Source: Peptoniphilus grossensis ph5 (GTDB lineage Bacteria; Bacillota; Clostridia; Tissierellales; Peptoniphilaceae). From it: DNA of 52,749 nt. The notes under the pieces are model-generated. The model was not told the DNA's origin, searched no databases, and was given only the letters and a program-made list of their open reading frames with translations. The position numbers were made by a program, and so were the translations under genes. The stretch's first letter is position 1, and each line of letters starts with the position of its first letter. Below, one piece after another: positions 1 through 10,779 of this stretch. The stretch lies in NCBI RefSeq assembly GCF_000311825.1, contig NZ_HE978568.1:1-52749 (forward strand), read 5' to 3'.

Positions 1-107
1 TTGCTACTTTTTGAAGTAGCTTATTTATTGTACTCTTGTAAATTCTTTTTGTCAAGCTTTTTTTACAATTTTTTAAATTGTTTTTTACTCGACCTTTACA
101 AAAGCCA

Positions 108-215
108 AGCTGTCTAAATCGACAACTTCTATATGTTATCATTATGAAGTTGTTTTGTCAACTGTTTTTTTAATTTTTTGTTTTTTTAAAATAACAGCTG
201 TCTTTTTCGACAACT
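108..215. repeat. Three imperfect palindromes around a leftward promoter
   Basis: The first 308 bases hold no credible gene. Three related imperfect palindromes lie at 108-127, 148-163 and 196-215. The first and third share the pattern AGCTGTC-N6-GACAACT and differ only in the spacer; the middle one is AGTTG-N6-CAACT. They overlap the leftward promoter at 133-161, so they look like operator sites for one repressor of a gene beyond the left edge. The 196-215 copy sits in a longer hairpin (about 192-219), which could also help end transcription of the gene ending at 309. A short hairpin at 3-20 (GCTACTT/AAGTAGC) lies downstream of the promoter. The operator role is inference. Confidence 0.4.
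133..161 (-). promoter_or_regulatory. Leftward sigma-A-type promoter
   Basis: On the minus strand, TTGACA (156-161) is followed after 17 bases by TAACAT (133-138), a perfect -35 with a 4/6 -10. It reads out of the window to the left, so its gene is not visible. It is embedded in the three palindromes at 108-215. Confidence 0.45.
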
Positions 216-308
216 GTTATAGTTTACTATTTTCATTTTTATATGTCAATGATTTTTTTGTAATTTTTTTATTTTTTATTCATAAAATATTAGCTAATAG
301 ATTAGTCC

Positions 309-1121
309 TTAGTCTTGACCGTATTGGTCCTTTATTCTTTCTTTTAATTCTTCAAAGTCTTTTTGAGTTTCTTCTAGCCTATTGGTCAAATTAGGAAAGG
401 CCATTAATAGTCTCTTTTCGCCCAATATATCTTTTTTCTCTTTCAGTTCTCTTATTCTCTCTTCGATTTCTATTATTTCGGACTTCTTCTTTAGTTCTTG
501 TTGTTTGTTTTCTATTTCTATTGTCTTGTCGTAAACTTTTATTCCTATTCTGTCTGAAACCTTCCTTATGTCTGCGCTAATTTTGTCTAGTGCCTTCATC
601 TTCTTGTTTATGCCTATAATTGTATTAATTGTTGCAAGTAGGTCAATGGTCATAATTATTACAAGTCCAATATCCAAATACTTTAAGGCCCTTAGTGGTA
701 TTAGGTCCACTAGACTTTTTGTTACAGGGTGAACTGCTTCGTATAATAAAAAGCAAAACAAGCCCCATATTACTGAAAATTCCATACATATGTAGCCGCC
801 AATATTTAGTTTTTTGTCAGTGTAATCCCACCATCTTTCGTGGAATATCTTCTCCAAAAGAAAGCCTGCCACAAATTCTATTGCCGTTGCAATGACAATT
901 GAGCCTAAAAATAAGACAAATTTGTTTTTTCCTGCTATGTCTGTGAGAAAATATATTACTGATATGGCGCCAAAGCCATAAATGGGACAGTAGGGTCCTG
1001 ATAAAAATCCTCTATTTATAAACTTTCCAACTGTTACTGCGTGAAAGCTCACTTCTACAACCCAGCCTATAAAGGCATAGATAAAAAAGTACATTAAGTA
1101 CAAGAAAAAATATCTTTCCAT
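309..1121 (-). CDS. CmpB-like integral membrane protein (putative ABC-transporter type IV family)
   Basis: The 270-residue protein has a membrane-embedded N-terminal part (about residues 1-170, five or so hydrophobic segments) and a charged, Lys/Glu-rich C-terminal tail (about 185-270) likely to form a coiled coil. The N-terminal patterns FIGWVVEV, GPYCPIYGFGA and ERWWDYT are typical of the PF06541 family, whose name suggests ABC transport although its function is not established. The start has a GAGG ribosome site just upstream. A terminator hairpin (1145-1171) separates it from the LuxR-type gene, so it probably has its own promoter. The coiled-coil tail is longer than I expect for the family, which may indicate a cytoplasmic partner. 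The family call is firm; the function is unknown. Confidence 0.75.
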   Translation of the reverse strand: MERYFFLYLMYFFIYAFIGWVVEVSFHAVTVGKFINRGFLSGPYCPIYGFGAISVIYFLTDIAGKNKFVLFLGSIVIATAIEFVAGFLLEKIFHERWWDYTDKKLNIGGYICMEFSVIWGLFCFLLYEAVHPVTKSLVDLIPLRALKYLDIGLVIIMTIDLLATINTIIGINKKMKALDKISADIRKVSDRIGIKVYDKTIEIENKQQELKKKSEIIEIEERIRELKEKKDILGEKRLLMAFPNLTNRLEETQKDFEELKERIKDQYGQD

Positions 1122-1144
1122 TTAATCCTCTATTCTTAATTTAA

Positions 1145-1171
1145 AAATATGTTAGGATTACTAACATATTT
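1145..1171 (-). terminator. Terminator of the LuxR-type regulator gene
   Basis: Perfect 11-bp stem (AAATATGTTAG / CTAACATATTT) with a 5-base loop, followed on the minus strand by a short T run. It lies 10 bases after the stop of the gene ending at 1182. Confidence 0.6.
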
Positions 1172-1181
1172 GATAAAATTA

Positions 1182-1703
1182 TTAAATTTCACTGTAGTTT
1201 TTTATGACTTCTCTTCTTCCACTTACTTCTAATTTTTTGTAAAGCACTGTTAGATTATTTTTTATTGTCTTCTCACTGATGTAAATTTCCTTTGAGATGT
1301 CCTTATTGGTTTTGCCTGCTATTATTTCCTCTAATAAGTACTTTTCTCTCCTTGTAAGTGTCTTTATCTTGTCGAACTTTTTGTTCCTATTTCTCTTAGC
1401 TTCCTTTAAGCTTTCTTCTATATATACATGCCCTCTTAAGGTCTTATCCACTGCTTCAAGTATTTCTTCTTCTGATGACTTAAGGCTTAAAAGGGAGTAA
1501 TCGATGTTAAGTGGAAGATCCCTATCTTCAACTATCCTTATTTTTTCTTCTCTTCTATTTTCTAAGTTTTTGTCTTCAAAGATCAAGAGATCAAAGTCTT
1601 CCCTTGTCAATTCATAAAAATCAAGGACTTCATAATCCTTTAATATATTCTGAAGTCCTCTCTTTATAATTTCACAATTAGTTTCAATGGCAATTCTAGT
1701 CAT
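1182..1703 (-). CDS. LuxR/NarL-type regulator with an atypical receiver domain
   Basis: The 173-residue protein ends in a LuxR-type helix-turn-helix (about residues 112-170): LTRREKYLLEEIIAGKTNKD, then ISEKTIKNNLTVLYKKL, the usual recognition-helix pattern. The first 95 residues align in layout with a response-regulator receiver but lack its chemistry. The N-terminal acidic pair is replaced (IAIETNCEIIKRGL) and the normal phosphoacceptor position in the DLxxxD pattern reads DLLIFE, with Glu in place of Asp. This suggests a phosphorylation-independent regulator. Its start overlaps the end of the LacI-type gene by 8 bases, so the two are translationally coupled. No histidine kinase is adjacent. 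The HTH is certain; the receiver reading is my alignment by eye. Confidence 0.7.
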   Translation of the reverse strand: MTRIAIETNCEIIKRGLQNILKDYEVLDFYELTREDFDLLIFEDKNLENRREEKIRIVEDRDLPLNIDYSLLSLKSSEEEILEAVDKTLRGHVYIEESLKEAKRNRNKKFDKIKTLTRREKYLLEEIIAGKTNKDISKEIYISEKTIKNNLTVLYKKLEVSGRREVIKNYSEI

Positions 1704-2709
1704 TTAAACTTTTTACACTTTCTCTTTCAAGTATTTCTGATGGAAGCACTACGTTTTCTGAAAAGTCGCTATCTTCCTTGGCAATTTTCTTTAAAATCTT
1801 TCTAATGGAAACTGCTCCAATGTCATAATAAGGAATCTTGACAGTAGTAAGTTTTGGTCTATAAATATCTGAAATGTAAGAGCCACCAAAGCCTGTTACA
1901 GAAATATCTTGAGGTGTCTTGTAGTTGTTGTCTAAAAGCAAGTTCATTAGGTGAATTGCAATTGTGTCGTAGGATGTGAAGAAGGCTGTAATTTTTTCTT
2001 TTTTAAGTGTCTTTATTATTTCTTCTCCTTCATTTTCTACATCCCCTGCATTAAGACCTTCAACAAATAAGTTTATCTTCTTTAGACCATGTTCTTCCAT
2101 GGCTCTGTTGTAGCCTTCGATTTTTTTCTTTTCAAAGGTTCTGTCATAGTCCTTTCTAATTCCTAGAGAGGCAATATTTTTGTGTCCCTTAGCAATTAAA
2201 AGATTTACCATGTCATAGGATGCCTTTTCATAATCAATTGTGGCAGAGAATTTTTCTATGTCGTAGAAATTGCTTATGATGACGTAAGGAATTTTGCTTT
2301 CTTCCAACTTGTATTCAAGTTTAGGATTGTGCAAGTTTGAAATTACAATTATTCCTTCCACTTGTTTTTGTGCCAACAAGTTTGCAAACTTCATTTCAGA
2401 TTCTTGGTCGCCATAGGAGCTTGACAAAAGTATGTCGTATTTATACATTCTTCCAACTTCTTCCACTCCTCTTAGGATTTGTGAAATAAAGTTAGACCCA
2501 ATGTCTTCTACAATTACACCTATTAAATTAGATTTTTTTGTAACTAAACTTCTAGCCACTTCATTTGGCTTGTAGTCCAAAACATCTATGGCGTGCAATA
2601 CTCTTCTTCGTGCCTCTGGGCTAACGGGCTTTGAGTCATTTATTACCCTTGATACTGTAGAAATGGACACATCTGCCATTTTTGCTACATCTTTAATTGT
2701 AGATGCCAT
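1696..2709 (-). CDS. LacI/CcpA-family transcriptional regulator
   Basis: The 337-residue protein has the classic LacI family layout. An N-terminal helix-turn-helix and hinge (residues 1-60: TIKDVAKMADVSISTVSRVI, then YKPNEVARSL) is followed by a periplasmic-binding-protein-like effector domain (about 60-330) with the typical GVIVEDIGSNF and VTGFGG segments. It should be a soluble dimer that binds a palindromic operator and responds to a sugar or a phosphoprotein. No sugar catabolic genes are nearby, so the effector and targets cannot be read from context. A good Shine-Dalgarno (AAGGAGG) precedes the start. It follows the lipid kinase gene by 10 bases and overlaps the LuxR-type gene, forming an operon of kinase, LacI and LuxR. 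Confidence 0.85.
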   Translation of the reverse strand: MASTIKDVAKMADVSISTVSRVINDSKPVSPEARRRVLHAIDVLDYKPNEVARSLVTKKSNLIGVIVEDIGSNFISQILRGVEEVGRMYKYDILLSSSYGDQESEMKFANLLAQKQVEGIIVISNLHNPKLEYKLEESKIPYVIISNFYDIEKFSATIDYEKASYDMVNLLIAKGHKNIASLGIRKDYDRTFEKKKIEGYNRAMEEHGLKKINLFVEGLNAGDVENEGEEIIKTLKKEKITAFFTSYDTIAIHLMNLLLDNNYKTPQDISVTGFGGSYISDIYRPKLTTVKIPYYDIGAVSIRKILKKIAKEDSDFSENVVLPSEILERESVKSLND

Positions 2710-2719
2710 ACTTTCCTCC

Positions 2720-3613
2720 TTATGGTACTATTATTTTCAACCTATTTTCCAACACTTTAAAATTCATAGGAAGTGTAGAAGTCTTTTCTCCGTCAACATC
2801 TATTGTCACTTCTTCATCAGATTCTATACTTATGTTTTTTGTCTTTAGGTAAATTACCTTGTTGTGATCTATGTGCTTGCCTCCCATTAGTGAAGCAAAA
2901 AGTTCAGGCGCATCAGATATTTTTATTCTCTTAAAAATCAAAACATCTAAATATCCATCAGATACATCGGCAAAGGGCGACATCCTTTTAAAACCACCCA
3001 CTGAAGTTGAGTTGGTTATTAAAAATAAAAGTGAGTCTACACTTTCGTCGATCTCGTCGCTTTTTACCTTTAAATTAATTGACTTTTGATATTTAAAAAT
3101 TCTCTTTTCCAAAAGTTCCCTGGCGCCTTCAAGATAGTATGCCATATTGCCAAGACTTGCCTTTTTCTCAGCAGAGACAGTGTAGGCAATTTCAGTTAGC
3201 ATTCCGCCTGCAGCTACATTTATAAAGGCCCTATCACCAGCAAGGCCAAGGTCAATGGTCTTTATATGGTAATTTTTTATCATTTGATAAAACTTAAAGG
3301 GTGAAGTTGGCAGTCCCTGAGCATTGGCAAAGTCGTTTACAGTTCCACTTTGAAGAATTGCAAGGGGAGTATCTCTCTTTGAAAGATATATTCCATTTAC
3401 AACTTCATTTACTGTGCCATCGCCACCAGAACATATTATAAAATCTTCTCCCGTGTAATTTGCAGCGAAATTTTTGCCGTCGCCTTCCTCATGGGTAAAT
3501 AATAATTCAATTTCATATTTATCATGGCTCATTAGCTCAATTAATTCTAAAATTTTGCCAAGAGCTGCACCTCTGCCCGAATTTGGGTTTGCAATTATCT
3601 TAACTCTCTTCAT
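2720..3613 (-). CDS. Diacylglycerol/lipid kinase family protein (YegS/DgkB-like)
   Basis: Soluble ATP-dependent lipid kinase of the DAGK catalytic family, about 297 residues. NPNSGRG near the N-terminus and GGDGTVNEVVNG around residue 70 are the nucleotide-binding signatures, and the C-terminal half carries the beta-rich domain of the family. In Firmicutes such enzymes phosphorylate diacylglycerol for lipoteichoic acid recycling or act on related lipids; the exact substrate is not decidable here. I place the start at 3613 (MKRVKIIANPN) because a GAGGAG ribosome site lies directly upstream. The open frame runs 28 codons further, but that extension resembles no family member. A promoter at 3635-3663 serves this gene and the two regulators downstream. 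Confidence 0.8.
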   Translation of the reverse strand: MKRVKIIANPNSGRGAALGKILELIELMSHDKYEIELLFTHEEGDGKNFAANYTGEDFIICSGGDGTVNEVVNGIYLSKRDTPLAILQSGTVNDFANAQGLPTSPFKFYQMIKNYHIKTIDLGLAGDRAFINVAAGGMLTEIAYTVSAEKKASLGNMAYYLEGARELLEKRIFKYQKSINLKVKSDEIDESVDSLLFLITNSTSVGGFKRMSPFADVSDGYLDVLIFKRIKISDAPELFASLMGGKHIDHNKVIYLKTKNISIESDEEVTIDVDGEKTSTLPMNFKVLENRLKIIVP

Positions 3614-3634
3614 TCTACTCCTCGTACTATGTAA

Positions 3635-3663
3635 ATTAAATCTCAATCCTTCCTCTTGGTCAA
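3635..3663 (-). promoter_or_regulatory. Promoter of the lipid kinase-lacI-luxR operon
   Basis: Minus strand TTGACC (3658-3663), 17-base spacer, TTTAAT (3635-3640). It lies just upstream of the chosen kinase start at 3613 and downstream of a terminator for the preceding operon, which supports both the promoter and the start choice. Confidence 0.55.
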
Positions 3664-3673
3664 GACTTAATTT

Positions 3674-3707
3674 TGAAAATAAAAGAAGACGAAGCAATAA
3701 CTCCGTC
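3674..3707 (-). terminator. Terminator of the YtxH-DUF948 operon
   Basis: Seven-bp hairpin GACGGAG / CTTCGTC (3688-3707, one G-U pair) followed on the minus strand by a T-rich tract. It begins 8 bases after the DUF948 gene stop. Confidence 0.5.
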
Positions 3708-3714
3708 CCCTAGA

Positions 3715-4209
3715 TCATTTTAAAAAGACTTCTTTAACTGTCTTTGCAACTTCTCTTAAAATATAAAAATAGTCGATGGCGTTATTTGAACTAAGCGAAA
3801 TAGTTTTAGCAGTATCAGAAATAACATCTGAAACATTCATAACTGTGTTTGATACCCTTAAAGAAGTATCATCGACCTTTCTTGTAATTCCATTAACAGT
3901 GTCTGAAACTGAACCAACTGTGGCAACAACTTTTTCAATTTCTGGTTTTACATCATTGACTAGCTTTGTCGCATCAGTTGAAATTGAATTTACATTTGTA
4001 GAAATGTCCTTTGCATTGTCCATTATTGAAGGAACAGTCTTTATAGTGTGATCAATATCACCTTGGTTTCTTTCAATAATTTCATTGACATTTTTCAAGA
4101 TTTTCATAACATTTAGCAGCGCTAAAAATAGTGCAACTAGTGCAGCTATGCCAGCTACATACAATAAGAAACTTAGTAGGCCACCAATTGTAAATGCTTG
4201 ATCTAACAT
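3715..4209 (-). CDS. DUF948-type single-pass membrane protein
   Basis: The 164-residue protein has one N-terminal membrane helix (about residues 8-32) followed by a long helical region with many repeated Val/Asp/Asn/Ser heptad-like segments (VSDTVNGITRKVDDTSLRVS and similar). This is the layout of DUF948 (YtxG-like) proteins, which resemble the coiled-coil part of chemoreceptors without a signalling tip. In Bacillus the ytxG-ytxH-ytxJ genes belong to the general stress response. Here too it is next to a YtxH-like gene, 15 bases downstream, so the two form an operon. The molecular function is unknown; an envelope-stress role is inference from the family. Confidence 0.75.
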   Translation of the reverse strand: MLDQAFTIGGLLSFLLYVAGIAALVALFLALLNVMKILKNVNEIIERNQGDIDHTIKTVPSIMDNAKDISTNVNSISTDATKLVNDVKPEIEKVVATVGSVSDTVNGITRKVDDTSLRVSNTVMNVSDVISDTAKTISLSSNNAIDYFYILREVAKTVKEVFLK

Positions 4210-4224
4210 TTTATGCCCCCTATC

Positions 4225-4782
4225 TTATTTTCTAGCTTCTTTTTCTGCCTTTTCTTTTGTTTCTTCAAGAGTTTCCTTTACATTTTCAGAAGATTTTTTT
4301 GCTTCTCTCTTGATGTCTTCTGCGCCTTCTTTTAAGTCGCCCTTAACTTCTTCTGCTGTATCTTTAACTTCTTCACTTGTGTTTCTTACATCTTTTTTGA
4401 TATCTTCAGCTCCAGCCTTGACAACTTCGCCAATTGCTTTAGCCTTTGCCTTAGCTACTTCCACATCTTCGTCAAATTCATATTTTTTAATAGCAGCCTT
4501 GTCTCTCAAGTCGCTATAAGTTTTCTTAGCTTGTTCGCCAGCTTGGTATGCCTTAAATTGAATAGTATCTTTAGCATCATTAGCTGCGTTTAGTGCTTGA
4601 TTAGCAGCTTCCTTTGACTTGTTTGCAATGTCTTCACGAGTTTTTTTGCCTTCTTGTGGTGCAAATAAAATTCCACCAAGAGCTCCAAGTGCAATACCTG
4701 TAGAAATCTTAGAAATTTCTTTAAGTCTTCTTCTTCTAGCTGCTTCGTTACGTTTTTCTTCTAAATAATCAAATAGTCCCAT
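4225..4782 (-). CDS. YtxH-like envelope stress protein with LEA-like repeats
   Basis: The 185-residue protein starts with a basic stretch, then a Gly-rich hydrophobic segment and the hallmark FAPQEGKKTREDI (about residues 28-52) of YtxH family proteins. The rest (about 55-185) is Lys/Glu/Ala-rich and low in complexity, with repeated 11-mer-like units such as AEEVKGDLKEGAEDIKREAK. This resembles LEA or apolipoprotein helices that fold on membranes or on drying. A Shine-Dalgarno (AGGAGAG) precedes the start, and a plausible promoter (TTGATT-18-TAATAA) lies upstream at about 4825-4854. First gene of the two-gene operon with DUF948. Family call is good; a membrane-protective role is inference. 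Confidence 0.75.
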   Translation of the reverse strand: MGLFDYLEEKRNEAARRRRLKEISKISTGIALGALGGILFAPQEGKKTREDIANKSKEAANQALNAANDAKDTIQFKAYQAGEQAKKTYSDLRDKAAIKKYEFDEDVEVAKAKAKAIGEVVKAGAEDIKKDVRNTSEEVKDTAEEVKGDLKEGAEDIKREAKKSSENVKETLEETKEKAEKEARK

Positions 4783-4880
4783 AATAACTCTCCTTTTTCT
4801 TTGAAAATATCTCTTCCGATTCCTTAATTTATTACCCTATTTATATAAAAATAATCAATTAATTAAAGTCTAATAATAGT

Positions 4881-5065
4881 AAAAACCGCAATGCCGTTTC
4901 CTAATTAATTCACCCCGCCCATTTTCATGGTGGGTTAAAAACTTGATAGCGTCTTCTGACTTCCGCTCAAAGGCGGCTTGTCATATCTCACTCATACACA
5001 GTTTCCCGTGTTCTATTTGTCGGTTGAATTAAAAAGGATTCTTTCGAACATCGCAGAATTTACCT
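4881..5065 (-). ncRNA. ssrS: 6S RNA
   Basis: No protein is encoded here, but the minus strand gives a strongly structured RNA of about 185 nt. The 5' part (CTGCGATGTT, 5047-5056) pairs perfectly, counting G-U pairs, with the 3' part (GGCATTGCGG, 4886-4895). This is the closing stem of 6S RNA, and CTGCGATGTTCGAAAG closely matches the conserved 5' end known from E. coli 6S. Next come unpaired segments on both sides (the central bubble), a second stem (TTAATTCA / TGAATTAA), and an apical hairpin near 4957-4975. 6S RNA binds the housekeeping RNA polymerase by mimicking an open promoter. A near-consensus promoter lies immediately upstream. Ends are approximate. It is not RNase P, SRP or tmRNA, whose signature segments are absent. 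Confidence 0.8.
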
Positions 5066-5071
5066 AATTAA

Positions 5072-5100
5072 ATTATAACTCAATGAAATCACTTTTTCAA
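5072..5100 (-). promoter_or_regulatory. Promoter of the 6S RNA gene
   Basis: Minus strand TTGAAA (5095-5100), 17-base spacer, TATAAT (5072-5077): 11 of 12 consensus bases, among the best promoters in the window. It puts the transcript start near 5065. The -35 overlaps the stop codon of the pseudouridine synthase gene. Confidence 0.8.
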
Positions 5101-5981
5101 TAAAGCGAAGGAAAAAAATGAAAATCTTCAGGAAGATTTGCAAGAATTTCTATTTCCTCATCCTTCCTTGGAAGCTTTAATTTTATGGAATAAGAGTGGA
5201 GGGCTTGCCTACTTATTAAATCAGATTTTTCTCCGTAGAGACTATCGCCAATAATGGGGTGACCAAGGTGACTTAGGTGGACTCTAATTTGATGAGTCCT
5301 TCCAGTGTGAAGAGTTAAAATTACTAGACTCATATTGTCATATTCACTAAGGACCTTATAAGAGGTCATGGACTTTTTGCCAATTACATAATTTACCTCT
5401 CGCCTAATTCCATCTTCACTTGTGGCTATGGGTGCGTCAATGATTCCTTCCTTATCTTCAAAGATCCCCTGGCAAATTGCCAAATATTTTTTCTCAACCT
5501 TGTCTCTAAATTCACTAGAAATTTTATCTTGAGCAAAGGGGTTTTTGCAGGCAAGGACTATGCCCGATGTGTCTCTGTCAAGTCTATTAATAAACCTAAC
5601 CTTTCTCTTAATATTATTTTCCTCAAAATATCCTAAGATATAATTTAAAAGAGTGCCCTGGCTGTCGTCCTTTGCTGTGTGAGTCACCATTAGTGGCTCC
5701 TTATTTATTACAAGGAGGTCATCATCTTCATATAAGATGTCAAGAGGTCTTTTTTGGACCTTGCCATTGGGCTCTTCGTCTTCAAATTTTAGAGAAATTA
5801 TGTCATTTATCTTTAACCTTTTATTTTTTCCTATTAACTTTCCATTTAAGTAAATATTTCCATCTTTTACAGACTTTCTTATCAGGCGAGAAGAGACTCC
5901 ACGCTCTTTTAAGTAGTCGTTGACCTTCATTTTTTCACTAGCTCTGAAATTTAAAAAGTCTTTTGAATTTAATCTATACAT
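5097..5981 (-). CDS. RluA-family pseudouridine synthase
   Basis: This RNA-modifying enzyme converts uridine to pseudouridine in rRNA or tRNA. The 294 residues show an N-terminal S4 RNA-binding domain (about 15-75: VNDYLKERGVSSRLIRKSVK) and a catalytic domain (about 80-290) with INRLDRDTSGIV near residue 142, whose second Asp is the catalytic residue in this family. HTGRTHQIRVHLSHLGHPI is the other signature. The start is supported by an AGAGGTG ribosome site. Paralogues (RluD, RluB-like, YhcT and others) differ in target, which cannot be assigned from sequence alone. It is divergent from nadK with about 75 bases between. Confidence 0.85.
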   Translation of the reverse strand: MYRLNSKDFLNFRASEKMKVNDYLKERGVSSRLIRKSVKDGNIYLNGKLIGKNKRLKINDIISLKFEDEEPNGKVQKRPLDILYEDDDLLVINKEPLMVTHTAKDDSQGTLLNYILGYFEENNIKRKVRFINRLDRDTSGIVLACKNPFAQDKISSEFRDKVEKKYLAICQGIFEDKEGIIDAPIATSEDGIRREVNYVIGKKSMTSYKVLSEYDNMSLVILTLHTGRTHQIRVHLSHLGHPIIGDSLYGEKSDLISRQALHSYSIKLKLPRKDEEIEILANLPEDFHFFPSLY

Positions 5982-6056
5982 TTTACACCTCTAGTCAAGG
6001 AGACTTTATTCGTTTATAATATAAATATTAGAGAAAAAAATCAAGGGGGTTTAAGC

Positions 6057-6857
6057 TTGTCAAAAATTATAAATATACTTACAAATGCAAATTTCGAATC
6101 AAAAAAAACTGCCACAGAATTGCATAAAGTTTTAACAAGATATGGCTACGAGCCCTTTAACGGCTTCAAAAAAAATGCCGAGCTTTCCATTTGCATTGGC
6201 GGCGATGGTTCCTTTATAAAGGCTATTCACAAAAATGACTTTCCAGAAATGCCCTTCGTGGGAATAAATACAGGTCACCTTGGCTTTTATCAAGAAATAA
6301 AGCCTGACGAAATCGAAAAATTTGTAAAGGACTACAACAGCGGCAACTACATTGTAGATGACATAAAGCTAATAAGATCGGACATCTACACAAAAAATAA
6401 GGTCTATAAATTTTATTCAGTAAACGAAGTTGTCTTAAAGGCAGCTCACTCAAAGACCATACACATGAATGTCTTTATAGACAGAAACCATGTGGAAAAA
6501 TTTTCTGGCGACGGCATCTTAGTTGCAACACCATCGGGCTCCACTGCCTACAACTTTTCATCTGGTGGCGCCATAGTTTTTCCAAGCCTATATGTTCTAC
6601 AGATGACGCCAATTTCACCAGTGAATTCTGCTGCCTACCGCTCCCTGGGTTCATCAGTAATCGTTCCTGGAGCTCACACAATTTCTCTTGTTGTTGAAAA
6701 GCGCTACAAGGATTCAAATCTTTTGTTAGTTGACGGAAACGAATATTTTTTCAACAACCTTCACAGGGTAAACATTAGGCTATCAAACAAGACCATAAAA
6801 AAACTCGTCTTCTCAAGTAATTCCTATTGGGACAATTTAAAAGACAAGTTCCTATAA
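6057..6857 (+). CDS. nadK: NAD kinase
   Basis: Cytoplasmic enzyme that phosphorylates NAD to NADP. The 266-residue protein carries the diagnostic GGDGS (in CIGGDGSFIKAI, about residue 48), NTGHLGF (about 72) and the ATPSGSTAYNFSSGGAI segment (about 158-172) that binds NAD. The gene starts with TTG at 6057: a GGGGG ribosome site lies 6-7 bases upstream and no ATG is suitably placed. It is monocistronic on the plus strand, with a -10-like TATAAT at 6015-6020 and no clear -35. It ends at the bidirectional terminator shared with pyrG. Confidence 0.9.
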   Translation: MSKIINILTNANFESKKTATELHKVLTRYGYEPFNGFKKNAELSICIGGDGSFIKAIHKNDFPEMPFVGINTGHLGFYQEIKPDEIEKFVKDYNSGNYIVDDIKLIRSDIYTKNKVYKFYSVNEVVLKAAHSKTIHMNVFIDRNHVEKFSGDGILVATPSGSTAYNFSSGGAIVFPSLYVLQMTPISPVNSAAYRSLGSSVIVPGAHTISLVVEKRYKDSNLLLVDGNEYFFNNLHRVNIRLSNKTIKKLVFSSNSYWDNLKDKFL

Positions 6858-6938
6858 GTTCTGAAAAATTTTCAGATCTTATTAATTTATTTGTGATGAA
6901 GCTAAAGCAATATAATAAAAGCTCTTGCTAAGAATAAA

Positions 6939-6975
6939 AAATCTCACCCAAAATTTATGGATGAGATTTATTTTT

Positions 6976-6976
<1 letters not shown>
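6939..6976. terminator. Bidirectional terminator between nadK and pyrG
   Basis: The 8-bp stem AAATCTCA / TGAGATTT (6939-6946 and 6962-6969) extends inward through CCC/GG. T-rich runs follow on both strands, so it ends both converging genes. Confidence 0.7.
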
Positions 6977-10655
<3,679 letters not shown>

Positions 10656-10677
10656 AAGTTTCCCCCCATAAAGTTTT

Positions 10678-10716
10678 TGAAAAATAAAAAAATGACAATT
10701 AATTAAAATTGCCATT
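10678..10716 (-). terminator. Terminator-like hairpin in the glnN leader (possible attenuator)
   Basis: On the minus strand a 10-bp stem (AATGGCAATT / AATTGTCATT, 10691-10716, one G-U pair, 6-base loop) is followed by an uninterrupted T run (10684-10690) and more T. It stands between the glnN promoter (10741-10769) and the glnN ribosome site (10662-10667), about 20 bases into the leader. A small second hairpin (AAACC-ACA-GGTTT) lies just upstream, near 10722-10734. It could also end read-through from the histidine kinase gene. Confidence 0.65.
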
Positions 10717-10740
10717 ATGAAAAACCTGTGGTTTCTTTTT

Positions 10741-10769
10741 ATTTTATTTCAAATTCTATTTCTTGTCAA
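10741..10769 (-). promoter_or_regulatory. Promoter of the glnN-pyrG operon
   Basis: Minus strand TTGACA (10764-10769), 17-base spacer, TAAAAT (10741-10746): 11 of 12 consensus bases. It lies just after the stop of the kinase gene and gives a leader of about 80 nt. Confidence 0.7.
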
Positions 10770-10779
10770 TAAAATATAA

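Noticed and set aside
3614-3697. Longer lipid kinase reading frame starting at 3697
   Set aside because: It would begin upstream of the probable promoter, and the extra residues have no family similarity. GAGGAG precedes the ATG at 3613.
4881-5065. RNase P RNA, tmRNA or SRP RNA instead of 6S RNA
   Set aside because: The RNase P core segment (GAGGAAAGUCC type), the tmRNA tRNA-like ends and the SRP GGAAG-tetraloop motif are missing. Length and the end-to-end pairing fit 6S.
10656-10715. N-terminal extension of GlnN
   Set aside because: The open frame continues upstream, but the extra 20 residues come from the leader hairpin and U-tract region, and the ribosome site supports 10655.
10717-10740. 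ANTAR-target hairpin in the glnN leader
   Set aside because: The small upstream hairpin has a triloop (ACA) and not the six-base loop with A first and G fourth expected for ANTAR sites.
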